64,000 nt of DNA. It comes from Pseudoalteromonas sp. T1lg23B (GTDB lineage: Bacteria; Pseudomonadota; Gammaproteobacteria; Enterobacterales; Alteromonadaceae). Made by a program: the position numbers and the translations under genes. The first letter of the stretch is position 1; each line of letters begins with the position of its first letter. The stretch spans positions 1-64,000 of the forward strand of contig NZ_PQBZ01000030.1 in the NCBI RefSeq assembly GCF_002964665.1, in the 5' to 3' direction. The notes below the pieces were generated by a model. That model worked only from the letters and a program-made list of their open reading frames with translations, searched no databases and had not been told where the DNA came from. Positions 1-8,259 of the stretch are shown here, in pieces.

Positions 1-69
1 AGAAGTGAAACGAAACAGCGTCGATGATAGTGTGGCAGCTGCCATGTGAAAGTAGAACATCGCCAGGCT
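1..69 (+). rRNA. 5S ribosomal RNA, 3' part (5' end outside window)
   Basis: The first bases match the second half of a gammaproteobacterial 5S rRNA: the stretch AGAAGTGAAACG, the GATGATAGTGTGG region, the GAAAGTAGAACATCGCC segment and the closing CCAGGCT that pairs with the missing 5' end. A strong terminator follows within about 15 bases, as expected for the end of an rRNA operon. The 3' end is placed by analogy with E. coli and may be off by one or two bases. The 16S and 23S genes would lie to the left of the window. Confidence 0.93.
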
Positions 70-81
70 CCTAATAAGAGA

Positions 82-113
82 AACCCCGATTCGAAAGAGT
101 CGGGGTTTTTTTT
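82..113 (+). terminator. Rho-independent terminator of the rRNA operon
   Basis: The stem AACCCCGA / TCGGGGTT encloses a short loop and runs straight into eight or nine T residues. It lies just after the 5S rRNA, so it most likely ends the rRNA operon transcript. Confidence 0.9.
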
Positions 114-672
114 CGTGCAGAATCTTTGTGACCACGAAGTGGCGACACAGAGAGTTCTACGCAAGGTGAAGTAAGCAACCTTCACAGGTGCTTCCCTCAA
201 CATTCTTAAGAATCTCTCAGCGTTCTATAAAAACGCACTCACTGCGTTCGCTGTCGTTAACCCTTTACCCTAGCGTATTGTTGTTAACCTTTAGCGCACA
301 AAACTCCAAGGAATTCAGAATTCGCCTCATGAGGTTTTTAATTATTCGAATATGCAAAATAGAGCTCAGGTATTAGTCAGATGTAAAGTACATTTGAATT
401 GAACATTATGGATGTAGAGTGTTTCAATAGTTGCAATTGGTATACGATTTAAATTAAGCTAAATATGAATATATTCATATGTCGGTAAGGAAATTGTATC
501 AGTGGTCAATCACGCAGTAGACACAGATGTGGCCCGTTGCGTTTCTGAAATCAGTAGCTAGATTTATAGATGTACTTAAAAACTGTTCGAAGGTTGTTGG
601 TATGTGTTAGTCATCGAGCATGTTTATTCGTTCGGCCTATATTGTGCTATGTAAATAAAAGGTGTAGATTGC
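114..672. other. Long intergenic stretch after the rRNA operon, no convincing gene
   Basis: About 560 bases. I see only small hairpins: GTGAAG / CTTCAC around 160-185, and AACGCA / TGCGTT at 232-237 and 243-248. The one open frame here (188-376, plus strand) lacks protein-like composition and a ribosome site. The right end is A+T rich and carries a TATGTA-like -10 candidate about 20 bases before the small peptide gene at 673, which probably contributes that gene's promoter. Confidence 0.5.
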
Positions 673-798
673 ATGAATACTAATAAAAAAAGTTTTAAAA
701 TATTATCGAAAAACTTGTTAAAACAAGTCTTTGGAGGTAACGGCGGAGCAAGTGGTGGTTATGAACCACCAATTAAAGCTACCAACGTTGTCGAATAG
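673..798 (+). CDS. 41-aa peptide with a double-glycine leader (bacteriocin- or pheromone-like precursor)
   Basis: The ORF encodes 41 residues. Residues 11-22 read LSKNLLKQVFGG, which fits the consensus of double-glycine leaders (LSxxxLxxVxGG) cut by C39-type ABC peptidase-transporters. Cleavage after G22 would release a 19-residue core, NGGASGGYEPPIKATNVVE, which is glycine-rich at its start and has no cysteine. An AAAGGTG ribosome site lies about 8 bases before the ATG. The gene is followed 33 bases later by a multi-pass membrane protein on the same strand, an arrangement typical of a peptide and its immunity or receptor protein. No C39 ABC transporter is present in the window, so export would depend on a transporter elsewhere. 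The leader motif is visible; the secreted role is inferred. Confidence 0.55.
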   Translation: MNTNKKSFKILSKNLLKQVFGGNGGASGGYEPPIKATNVVE

Positions 799-831
799 AG
801 GAACAGAGGTTAAAAAAGGAGCTTTGTTGCT

Positions 832-1410
832 ATGAATGGCATTTTGGTGCATATAGAATTGACGTTGACGGTCATTAAGATCCTCACGCTTGTAATTCTT
901 GGTGCATTTGGCAAGGATTCTATAAGAGCAATGATATTCAACCGCCCAGAATCCGGTAGTGTAGAGCAGTTTGAACATTCGCTATTTGTTTTTGTGTGTA
1001 CTTCAATGGTATTCCAACTGATAGGCATTGCCATAAGAGACGTGATAACCACGCTTGATGTGGGTGTGCAGGCAGTTCGGCAAATATTTTACATCAGCTA
1101 TAGTATTCACGAAGGTTTGTTCATGGTCGCAGTAATCCAATGGCATAACTTTAAGAAGTGTAATTTTGCTAAAATTACCACCTACGGGTTTTACGTATCA
1201 GGCATGTTAGTTATTTTAATGATGTCACGATATGTTGATAGAGTGGTATTTGGCACTGATGTTCTAAAAGTTATTTATACCCAAATAGTGGTATTAACTA
1301 ACGTGTTCATGTGCTTACTAATGGCCGCCTATCCTTTGCAAAAATTGCTTCAGTTTATAACCTTTAAGTTTAAACCATCCAATCGCCAGCAGGGCGATGA
1401 GAATCCATAA
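832..1410 (+). CDS. Multi-pass inner-membrane protein of unknown family, candidate partner of the upstream peptide
   Basis: This 192-residue protein has about four hydrophobic segments (near residues 5-25, 50-70, 118-138 and 145-168) and a short basic tail. I do not recognise a family. The start ATG has a clear AAGGAG site 10 bases upstream. It follows the GG-leader peptide gene by 33 bases with no terminator between, so both may be one transcript. Small polytopic proteins beside GG-leader peptides are often immunity proteins, but that role is only inferred from position here. The ORF is solid (length, ribosome site, membrane-protein composition); the function is unknown. Confidence 0.75.
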   Translation: MNGILVHIELTLTVIKILTLVILGAFGKDSIRAMIFNRPESGSVEQFEHSLFVFVCTSMVFQLIGIAIRDVITTLDVGVQAVRQIFYISYSIHEGLFMVAVIQWHNFKKCNFAKITTYGFYVSGMLVILMMSRYVDRVVFGTDVLKVIYTQIVVLTNVFMCLLMAAYPLQKLLQFITFKFKPSNRQQGDENP

Positions 1411-1419
1411 GATTTGAGT

Positions 1420-1460
1420 AAAAAAAATGAGCGAGGTTCACATGAGTGAACCCGCTCATT
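1420..1460 (-). terminator. Terminator of the RND efflux operon
   Basis: AATGAGCGaGGTTCAC (1427-1442) pairs with GTGAACCcGCTCATT (ending 1460). An A-run at 1420-1427 is a U-tract when read on the minus strand. It sits just past the stop of the efflux adaptor gene, and its stem could also stop the convergent plus-strand membrane-protein transcript. Confidence 0.8.
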
Positions 1461-1482
1461 GGGCTAGTAACTGTTTGTACCG

Positions 1483-2589
1483 TTATGACGCGTTTGACGA
1501 TAGATGTACTTCAACCTCTTGACCCGTTGATAGACGTTCTGCACCTCGTACGGCTACAGAATCTCCCACCTCTAGTCTGTTTTCTCCCAACGCTTTAATT
1601 GCAACATATTTACCTTGTCCTTTTCCAACTTCGACTGGGATCTGCTCAGCCTTATTGTCCTTATTTATGCGTACTACGTGGACTCCCTGTTTTCTTAAGA
1701 TCAGTGCATCGCGATTGACTAGTAATTCAGGTTTTCCAGAGCTTAGCGGCAAGGATACATCGACTAATTGACCAGCAGCCCAATGTTGCTCATTTTGTTT
1801 AGGTAGCGTTGCTCGGACTTCAAAAGACTGTGAGCGAGGATCTGTCGCTGGAATAATTGCTGTGATGGTTGCATCTACACGATTTGAAATATCAGAGTTA
1901 CTTGGGGCTATTGGTAATGTTAAGCCTTTAGCTAAACTACTGAGATATTTGACTGGGACATAAAGCCTAGCTTCTAAATTGTGAATATCAATTAAGCGTA
2001 CTAGCTTGTCAGCACGGTTAACATCTTGTCCAGAGTGGCTAAAACGTTCACTAATAGCACCTGAGAAGGGGGCCTTAAGGGTCGAGCGCTCGATTTTATC
2101 GGCGATTAGGCGTAGTTCTATCTTTGCTAGCTGAATATCAGATTGCGCAAGATCGTGTTGTTGTTTAACTCTATCGACTTGACTCGCAGCAGCACTACTT
2201 GTTTTGGCCAGTTGTGTTAAACGCATTAGTTCTTGTTTGTGGAACTGCAAATTGATCTGAGCGCGATTAAGCATTTCCTGCTGACGGGCTTGTTCTAGCT
2301 CTAATGGTAGTGTATCGATACGCGCTAATATGTCACCTTTGCTGACCGAGCTCCCTGGCTCAGCTACAAATGTAAGTAGGCCACCAACGCCTGACGTTAG
2401 AGTCACATCTTGTTTACCGTATAATGTACCGTGTATGAGGAGTGAACTTTTCAAAGGCGCCAAAGACACCGTCTCAACAGAAACTGGTGATTTTGCAATT
2501 GTAGGTGTTGCAAAAACAAGCGCCAATGCTAGCATCAGTGCGCTGGCAGCTGATTTACGTGAATGTAGATGTTTGATAGGTAACAACAT
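1483..2589 (-). CDS. RND efflux system, periplasmic adaptor (membrane fusion protein, HlyD/AcrA type)
   Basis: The 368-residue protein starts with a signal peptide ending near A32 (TIA-K). A split biotinyl-lipoyl half-motif (about residues 65-95, with VSKGDILARID) is followed by an alpha-helical hairpin rich in Q, L and K (about 98-165), the second lipoyl half (LKAPFSGAISERF, about 173-185) and the beta-barrel and membrane-proximal domains. Such adaptors link an inner-membrane RND pump to an outer-membrane TolC-like channel. The gene begins 9 bases after the stop of the RND permease, so the two are co-transcribed with the permease first. No TolC-like gene lies nearby, so the pump probably uses a channel encoded elsewhere. 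The substrate cannot be told from sequence. Confidence 0.95.
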   Translation of the reverse strand: MLLPIKHLHSRKSAASALMLALALVFATPTIAKSPVSVETVSLAPLKSSLLIHGTLYGKQDVTLTSGVGGLLTFVAEPGSSVSKGDILARIDTLPLELEQARQQEMLNRAQINLQFHKQELMRLTQLAKTSSAAASQVDRVKQQHDLAQSDIQLAKIELRLIADKIERSTLKAPFSGAISERFSHSGQDVNRADKLVRLIDIHNLEARLYVPVKYLSSLAKGLTLPIAPSNSDISNRVDATITAIIPATDPRSQSFEVRATLPKQNEQHWAAGQLVDVSLPLSSGKPELLVNRDALILRKQGVHVVRINKDNKAEQIPVEVGKGQGKYVAIKALGENRLEVGDSVAVRGAERLSTGQEVEVHLSSNAS

Positions 2590-2598
2590 AGTAACTCT

Positions 2599-5500
2599 CT
2601 ATTGGTTGGCGACTAAATTAAATTTAGGTTGATCGGTTTTAAGACCGCTATTTTCAATGGGTGCTCTGTTTTTCCCCAGCTTTAGCAAACTGGGCATAAG
2701 CAGCAGTGTAAATAATGCACAGATGGCCATGCCGCCTACGATCACAGTTGCCAATCCGCGGTATATTTCAGAACCCACTCCAGGCATTAGCATCAATGGC
2801 AGCATGCCAAATAAACTCGTTAGTGTGCTTAAGTAAACAGGCCGTGCTCTAAGTAATACAGCCTGGTGTACTGCTCTTTCTCTAGAGAGACCTGAGCGCT
2901 CTGACGTCCTAGTCTGGTCGACTAATAAGATGGCATTGTTGACGACTAGCCCCAACAGAATAATGAATCCTATCATGGTGAGCAGATCCAAAGATTGAAA
3001 GGTGAATAGGTTCAATATATACAGCGCGAGTACCCCACCGGCAATTGCTAACGGCATCACTAGCAGTACCAATAGACTATCTTTTGCAGATTTGAATAGC
3101 GCGGTCATGAGTAGGAATAGGATGAATAGCGCCAGTATGAAATTGATGGTCATTTCTTCAATAGCTGAGTTCATCTTTTGTGCGTTTCCTGCGAGTATTG
3201 CGCTTGCGTTTGTCGGTAAAGCATCTCTGAGTTTTGGCATGACTTGCTCAGAAAGAAGCGCTTGAGCTTGTTGCAAACTCATATCAGCTGGCGGAGTCAC
3301 AACAATGGATACTGTGCGCTTTCCATTGACTCTACGCAATTGCGTGGGGCCTACTGTACGCTCTACTAAGGCGAGTTCTCCAAGAGTTTGAATACCAGAG
3401 TTGGGTGTGACAATTGGAAGTGCCTGTAGTTGCTCAGGAGTATCCCATGTATTGGCTCTGAGGATCACATTCATTCTTTCGTTACCGTTAAAATACTCGT
3501 TTACGAATAAGCCTCCAGTAAAAGCTTGAACTGCTTGTGCAACATCATTTCTGGTTAAACCTGCCTGAGTGATGCGTCTGTCGTCAGGGTGTAAGCGAAG
3601 CTCAGGTTCTGCCATATCTAGTCTTGGCTGTGGTTGAGCTGTTGCTTGTGGAATAGCGTCTTTAACGGCGGCTAAGGCTACTTGTGCAGCGCTGATCAGG
3701 TCGTCCATATTTGGGCCAGTCAAATCGATGTTAATAGCACGGCCATCACCACCATTTGATACTTGGATCATGGAGCCTCTAAAAAGGAACACCTGAGTAT
3801 CGGGTAAGTCATGGAAAATCTCTTTCTTTGCGACATCCATCAATTCTTCTACCCGTTGCGGGTCTTCTGAATAAATAAACCCTCCGGCGTTGGAGCCAAA
3901 AACATAAAAGTTAAAGTCTTTAATTTTTGGCATTTTTTCGCCTGTATAGTAGGGCATAACGCGCTCTTTCACGCGCCGAGCTATTTCTTCTTCCATGAAA
4001 CCAATATTTCCACCAGGTGGAGTATTTAAACTATAAAAGAAGCCATCAGTAGGCGCTCTTGGCATAAAGTCAGTCTGTGGTAGCAAAGTTAACGTAACGA
4101 TCACAGAACCCCCAAGCAGCGTTGCTATCCAAGCTAGCTGTTTTTTTCGGCTATTGGTTAGAGCCATTATCCATTTTGTGAGTTTTTTCCAGTAATTTAG
4201 ATAAGGGTCTACGGTTTGCTCCTTCTCAGGTAAATATTTGTTGGCAATCGGTATTATGGTTAATGCACAGACGAGAGAAGCAATTACTGCGATTGAGAGA
4301 GTGAGTGCTAAATCAGAGAATAACTGGCCTTCGATACCCGCCATGAACATAATTGGCAGGAATATCGCAACACTGGTTGCTGTTGAAGCAAACAGGGCAC
4401 CACTAACTTGGGTTGCTCCTTTCAGTGCGGCCTTAACGTTATCCATGCCTTCACTTTTCAGTCTTGCTATATTTTCCTGCACGATTATTGCTGCATCTAA
4501 GACTAGGCCTACAGCGAATGCTAGACCCGCAAGTGATACCACATTTAGGCTGCGCTCAAACAAGTTCAGTGCCAGAAATGCGACCATTAAAGATACAGGA
4601 ATGGTTGCCGCGATGACTAATGTTGCTCTGATCCCTCTAAAAAATAACCATAAAATGCCGCATGCCATAAGCACACCTAAGCCAAGATTACTTTTTACTA
4701 GTTGTAGTGCATTACGAATATGAACCGATGCATCAAAGCTCAGCTCAATAGACAGTCCGGCTTCTTTGAGTACGCCTGAGTTGAGCTCGTCGATGGCCTG
4801 ATTAATACCGTCAAGTACGGCAACGGTATTTGATTCATTACTTCGAGATATAGTGATGTAATAAGCAGGTTTACCATTTCTTAGTGTCATTGAACGTCTG
4901 TCAGTAACGGTATCTGCTACAACTGCAATGTCGCCGAGGTAGATAGGTCTGTCGCCAGAATAACCGACTCTCATGCTCGTTAAGCTATCAACGTCATACT
5001 TACCAGTGAACCTAACAGTGTATTGGCGTCTTCCTACATCCGCGATACCCCCTGAAACGTCAGTGGAAGATGAGATTGTTTGGCGAATTTGGTTCAGACT
5101 GATACCAAATGAAGCCGCTTTGTATGGGTCAAACGTTACTCTTAACTCTCGCGGCCTTTGACTATTGAGGTTAACATGAGATACGCCTGGTATGCGTGCT
5201 AGCCTAGGTTCTATAAAGTCCTCAATTTGCTTTTGATAGACCGCCATATCAAAGTTATCGCTTTCATAATTGAGTGGCAAAACGAGTAAGCTAGCAGCGG
5301 TAGGGCCACCTGAGCCTGGGCCACCACCGCCACCTGAAGTGACGATTGGATCAGTGGCATCAAGTGGTAACGGTGGAGCTTGATTGAGGCTTGTCAGTAC
5401 ATCGAGCATGGCTTGCTGCATATCAGCATCTACCGCAAAAGTGAGCGTAATAGTGCCATTTCCCTGATTAATTTGAGTATTGACTTCGAGTGCGCCAGGT

Positions 5501-5721
5501 GTGTTCTTTACAGCATTTTCAAGAGGTTCGATGATCATAGACTCGATTTCCTCTGGCGCAGCTTGTCGCCACCCAGAATAAATAGTGATCTGAGGCTCTT
5601 CAATATCCGGTGTTAATTGAATCGGTAACTTAAAAATACTGATTAAGCCAAATAACATGATCAGTACCAATATTACCAATACACTTGCTGGGTTTTTAAG
5701 CGAACTACGTGTTAAATTCAT
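2599..5721 (-). CDS. RND efflux permease (AcrB/MexB-like superfamily)
   Basis: The 1040-residue inner-membrane proton-driven pump has the RND layout: TM1 at about 11-30, a large periplasmic loop, a block of membrane segments from about 340, a second loop and a final TM block. TM4 carries the proton-relay aspartate (GLVLDAAIIVQENI, D409); the following position is Ala, so the double Asp of AcrB is not kept. The first loop contains a glycine-rich stretch (SGGGGGPGSGGP, about 129-140). I place the start at the ATG at 5721, whose MNLTRSS...KLP opening matches RND proteins and has a GGAT element upstream; an upstream in-frame extension to 5820 looks non-native. It is co-transcribed with the adaptor gene downstream. 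Function as an exporter is firm; substrate is unknown. Confidence 0.96.
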   Translation of the reverse strand: MNLTRSSLKNPASVLVILVLIMLFGLISIFKLPIQLTPDIEEPQITIYSGWRQAAPEEIESMIIEPLENAVKNTPGALEVNTQINQGNGTITLTFAVDADMQQAMLDVLTSLNQAPPLPLDATDPIVTSGGGGGPGSGGPTAASLLVLPLNYESDNFDMAVYQKQIEDFIEPRLARIPGVSHVNLNSQRPRELRVTFDPYKAASFGISLNQIRQTISSSTDVSGGIADVGRRQYTVRFTGKYDVDSLTSMRVGYSGDRPIYLGDIAVVADTVTDRRSMTLRNGKPAYYITISRSNESNTVAVLDGINQAIDELNSGVLKEAGLSIELSFDASVHIRNALQLVKSNLGLGVLMACGILWLFFRGIRATLVIAATIPVSLMVAFLALNLFERSLNVVSLAGLAFAVGLVLDAAIIVQENIARLKSEGMDNVKAALKGATQVSGALFASTATSVAIFLPIMFMAGIEGQLFSDLALTLSIAVIASLVCALTIIPIANKYLPEKEQTVDPYLNYWKKLTKWIMALTNSRKKQLAWIATLLGGSVIVTLTLLPQTDFMPRAPTDGFFYSLNTPPGGNIGFMEEEIARRVKERVMPYYTGEKMPKIKDFNFYVFGSNAGGFIYSEDPQRVEELMDVAKKEIFHDLPDTQVFLFRGSMIQVSNGGDGRAINIDLTGPNMDDLISAAQVALAAVKDAIPQATAQPQPRLDMAEPELRLHPDDRRITQAGLTRNDVAQAVQAFTGGLFVNEYFNGNERMNVILRANTWDTPEQLQALPIVTPNSGIQTLGELALVERTVGPTQLRRVNGKRTVSIVVTPPADMSLQQAQALLSEQVMPKLRDALPTNASAILAGNAQKMNSAIEEMTINFILALFILFLLMTALFKSAKDSLLVLLVMPLAIAGGVLALYILNLFTFQSLDLLTMIGFIILLGLVVNNAILLVDQTRTSERSGLSRERAVHQAVLLRARPVYLSTLTSLFGMLPLMLMPGVGSEIYRGLATVIVGGMAICALFTLLLMPSLLKLGKNRAPIENSGLKTDQPKFNLVANQ

Positions 5722-6015
5722 AACAACATCCAATCTTTTTCTTTGCTCGGTTAAGTATCTAGCAAAAGAATATGATGTGCTAGCGGCTATTTTCCGCTCG
5801 CTACAGGGTATAGCGACCAATAGCCAATATTCTAAGATAAATAACTAGGCCGCAATAATTTGTAACGAAATTAGATAATTTGAAATACTTTTAGACACTG
5901 AATTTACATATACAAGTGACCGTTATTCAGTATAGATACTAAAAGTGAATATGCTGCAAATGGCAATAAAAATAAAGGTGGGCGCTGTGTAACTGACGCT
6001 CACCTTAGAAGATTT

Positions 6016-6807
6016 TTATAACTGGGTATCGGCTGCCTCAAATGTGGGATAGTAAGCGGGCTTGAAACGGTTGATGTTGTATAAAAACCGACTGTCTTTC
6101 ACGGGGAGGGTGGCTGAACCATAATCATACTCGTTGAGTTTGGCTCTTAACGCTTGATTGCTTATACCATCACCATACATTTCATACCAACTGATAATAT
6201 TCGGTGTTACAAAGCGGTTATAGCCGTTTTCTGCGATTTCTTGGGATTTTGCAAATCGCAATGCATGGGTTAACAAGCCGTCTTTATGATAGACAACTTT
6301 TAAATGGCCATTTTCAAAAGGGAGTTCACTAGCAGGCTTGGTATATAGATCTCCATGTGCACTGTAACTGCCATGAGTGACAATTCCATCGTGAGTCCAT
6401 ATAGCTGCATATTCCCAGTCATGGCGGTGTCCGCCTCCAAAGTAATTAAACACTTGGTCTTTTTTGAAGTACAGAGCGTAGAAGTGGGCACAATACTGGC
6501 CTTGAGCGTTATTGTGACAGGCATATCTGTGTACGGTGTTGGAAGTTCTTAGAAATTGGCTGTCACGGCAATCACCACCTAAAGTTCCCGATGTCTTTAG
6601 TCCCGCATTTTGTTGCCCTGTGCGACTGATACCCGCACTTGGTAAGCAACCGTCGCCGTCAAAGTCAAATACGGGCTCAGTACCGTTAATAATATAACTT
6701 GGTGGCAGTGCTTTATCTAACGCTGTAAAGTCATTAGCGAGGGCGCTATTGCCAAAAAAGGGTATGGAGAATAGCGTACATGTGACGTATTTAATTGTGT
6801 TTGTCAT
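6016..6807 (-). CDS. Secreted NPP1 / Nep1-like protein (NLP)
   Basis: The 263-residue protein has a signal peptide (cleavage after about A24, SALA-ND) and the hallmark heptapeptide GHRHDWE at residues 126-132, inside the family pattern GGGHRHDWEYAAIW. Four cysteines remain in the mature protein (C54, C80, C97, C106), so two disulfides are possible. NLPs are best known as plant-cell-membrane-damaging virulence proteins of oomycetes, fungi and bacteria such as Pectobacterium; the GHRHDWE region binds a divalent metal and is needed for toxicity in studied members. In a marine bacterium the target is not known; algae or other eukaryotes are possible. The gene stands alone with its own intergenic regions on both sides. 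Confidence 0.93.
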   Translation of the reverse strand: MTNTIKYVTCTLFSIPFFGNSALANDFTALDKALPPSYIINGTEPVFDFDGDGCLPSAGISRTGQQNAGLKTSGTLGGDCRDSQFLRTSNTVHRYACHNNAQGQYCAHFYALYFKKDQVFNYFGGGHRHDWEYAAIWTHDGIVTHGSYSAHGDLYTKPASELPFENGHLKVVYHKDGLLTHALRFAKSQEIAENGYNRFVTPNIISWYEMYGDGISNQALRAKLNEYDYGSATLPVKDSRFLYNINRFKPAYYPTFEAADTQL

Positions 6808-6848
6808 AATGGTAACTCGTCGTAAAAGTGTAAACTTAAGATAAGTTG

Positions 6849-6865
6849 CAAATATGACATATTTG
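6849..6865. promoter_or_regulatory. Perfect 17-bp palindrome upstream of the NLP gene
   Basis: CAAATAT-GAC-ATATTTG is a perfect inverted repeat with a 3-base centre, 42-58 bases before the NLP start codon and just after the end of the ybaM-like gene. Its position suits an operator or activator site for the NLP promoter. The symmetry is seen directly; the regulatory role is inferred. Confidence 0.4.
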
Positions 6866-6891
6866 TATGTATTTTGTTAAGTGTTGAGTTT

Positions 6892-7053
6892 TTATTCTTT
6901 TTTATGAGACTCAAGTTTATTTACGAAATCACTCTCTACTATCTTAAGGGCTGCCAAAACTTCTTGCGGCTCAAGCTCGTTTCGCTCAAGCAACATGATA
7001 AGGTCAACAGCCAGTTTTACGTGGTTTGGAGCGGTATCTAGGGAATTATTCAT
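6892..7053 (-). CDS. ybaM: YbaM family protein (DUF2496)
   Basis: This short 53-residue protein contains APNHVKLAVDLIMLLE and a VLAALKIV segment, closely resembling E. coli YbaM (VKLAVDLIVLLE, VLRALDIV). The function of the family is unknown. Its ATG overlaps the stop of the ComFB-like gene (ATGA), showing translational coupling at the end of the dinG-to-ybaM operon. In E. coli ybaM sits beside priC, and here priC is three genes upstream, which supports the assignment. Confidence 0.85.
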   Translation of the reverse strand: MNNSLDTAPNHVKLAVDLIMLLERNELEPQEVLAALKIVESDFVNKLESHKKE

Positions 7054-7322
7054 TGTGGCGTATTTCTCTTTTTTGCAACTTGCTCGCTCGCGAATTTGAT
7101 TGCTTTTTCTACTTGTTCTTCCATTATTATGCGTTCACTCTGTGGTAAATAAAATGCCATATCCACGTCATTTCGGATATAACGCGCAGGTAATTGATTG
7201 AGCACAGTACAGCAAAAATCAGCCATGACATCTTCGTTGTACTTGTCATGTAAGTTATGTTCAACAATTTTGTCCAATACGATTTTCTCGTAATAGTTAT
7301 GTACATCATCATGTAGCTTCAT
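7050..7322 (-). CDS. ComFB-like protein (late competence development family)
   Basis: This 90-residue protein opens with MKLHDDVHNYYEKIV and contains DVMADFCCTVLNQLPARYIRNDVDMAFY, the signature of the ComFB family (E..V..........D..C..CLNQLPPRYI). In Bacillus comFB lies in the comF operon; some cyanobacterial ComFB proteins bind cyclic dinucleotides. The role in gammaproteobacteria is not established. The start is 34 bases after the stop of the deacetylase gene, and its stop overlaps the ybaM start by 4 bases. Confidence 0.85.
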   Translation of the reverse strand: MKLHDDVHNYYEKIVLDKIVEHNLHDKYNEDVMADFCCTVLNQLPARYIRNDVDMAFYLPQSERIIMEEQVEKAIKFASEQVAKKRNTPQ

Positions 7323-7356
7323 TGTGCTTACCTGCCGTTTTTATAACGAATAATAT

Positions 7357-8259
7357 CTATATCATAATAGCTGGGTTGGCGAGTAGGGCAATAAAAAACT
7401 GCTTATGTACATCAACGAGTTGGGTTATATTTTTTTGGTAGCCTCCGCCCATTGCTGCTGCGATTGGAATACCTTGTTGATGGCAGTAGTCCAGCACAAG
7501 TCTATCACGTTCGTATACACCATTGAGGCTAATGTCCAACAGCCCGAGTTCATCTTGTTTGTATATATCGGCTCCTGCGTTATACAAGATCAGATCAGGC
7601 TTGTGCAGACGACATACTAAAGATAATGCTTGGGAAACCGTATTTAAATATGCGTCATCGTCAGTATTAGCCGAAAGTGGAAAATCGTAATCAGACTCAG
7701 CTTTTATACGCGGAAAGTTGTTCTCACAGTGTATAGAGCACGTAATGACGTCGGAGTGTTTAGAGAGTATGCTTGCTGTGCCATCACCTTGATGGACATC
7801 ACAATCAAAAATCACGACGGTTTCAGCTAGGCCTTGCTCAATTACATCACAAGCTGCGACTGCAAAGTCATTAATGATACAAAATCCAGCAGCGAAATCT
7901 TTGTGAGCATGGTGGTAACCCCCGCTTAGGTTAGCAGCAGTACCGTTTTCTAACGCGTATTTAGCTGCAGCAATACTGCCTCCAACAGAAAATAAAGTAC
8001 GTTCAACCAGATCGTTGGACCAAGGAAATCCCATCTTTCGGATTGCGTTTTGAGACAACGTGCCATTCATAAAGCTCTGTATGTAGTCCTTGTCATGACA
8101 TAGCAGTAAGGACTCAAATGGCGCTTTGTCTGGGGAAATGAACTTATTATCTAATTGCAAAGTAGATAGCTGGCTTTTCAATAGCGCATATTTGTTTATC
8201 GGGAAACGATGTCTAGGAGGAAGTGGCAAGGCAGAATAAGAAGGATGATAAAATAACAT
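7357..8259 (-). CDS. Histone deacetylase superfamily protein (AcuC/HDAC-like amidohydrolase)
   Basis: The 300-residue zinc amidohydrolase carries the family motifs: the histidine pair in SGGYHHAH (H116/H117), metal ligands in FDCDVHQGDG (D154, H156) and AGADIY (D231), and the active-site tyrosine in GGGYQKN (Y274). Bacterial members remove acetyl or related acyl groups from lysines or polyamines. The family assignment is firm; the substrate is not readable. The start ATG overlaps the stop of priC by one base (TGATG), so the two are translationally coupled. Confidence 0.93.
   Translation of the reverse strand: MLFYHPSYSALPLPPRHRFPINKYALLKSQLSTLQLDNKFISPDKAPFESLLLCHDKDYIQSFMNGTLSQNAIRKMGFPWSNDLVERTLFSVGGSIAAAKYALENGTAANLSGGYHHAHKDFAAGFCIINDFAVAACDVIEQGLAETVVIFDCDVHQGDGTASILSKHSDVITCSIHCENNFPRIKAESDYDFPLSANTDDDAYLNTVSQALSLVCRLHKPDLILYNAGADIYKQDELGLLDISLNGVYERDRLVLDYCHQQGIPIAAAMGGGYQKNITQLVDVHKQFFIALLANPAIMI

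Noticed and set aside
188..376. 62-codon plus-strand open frame after the rRNA operon
   Set aside because: No ribosome site, no protein-like pattern, lies in repeat-prone post-rRNA sequence.
5722..5820. Upstream extension of the RND permease reading frame
   Set aside because: The extra 33 residues are not seen in RND pumps; the ATG at 5721 gives the standard TM1 opening.
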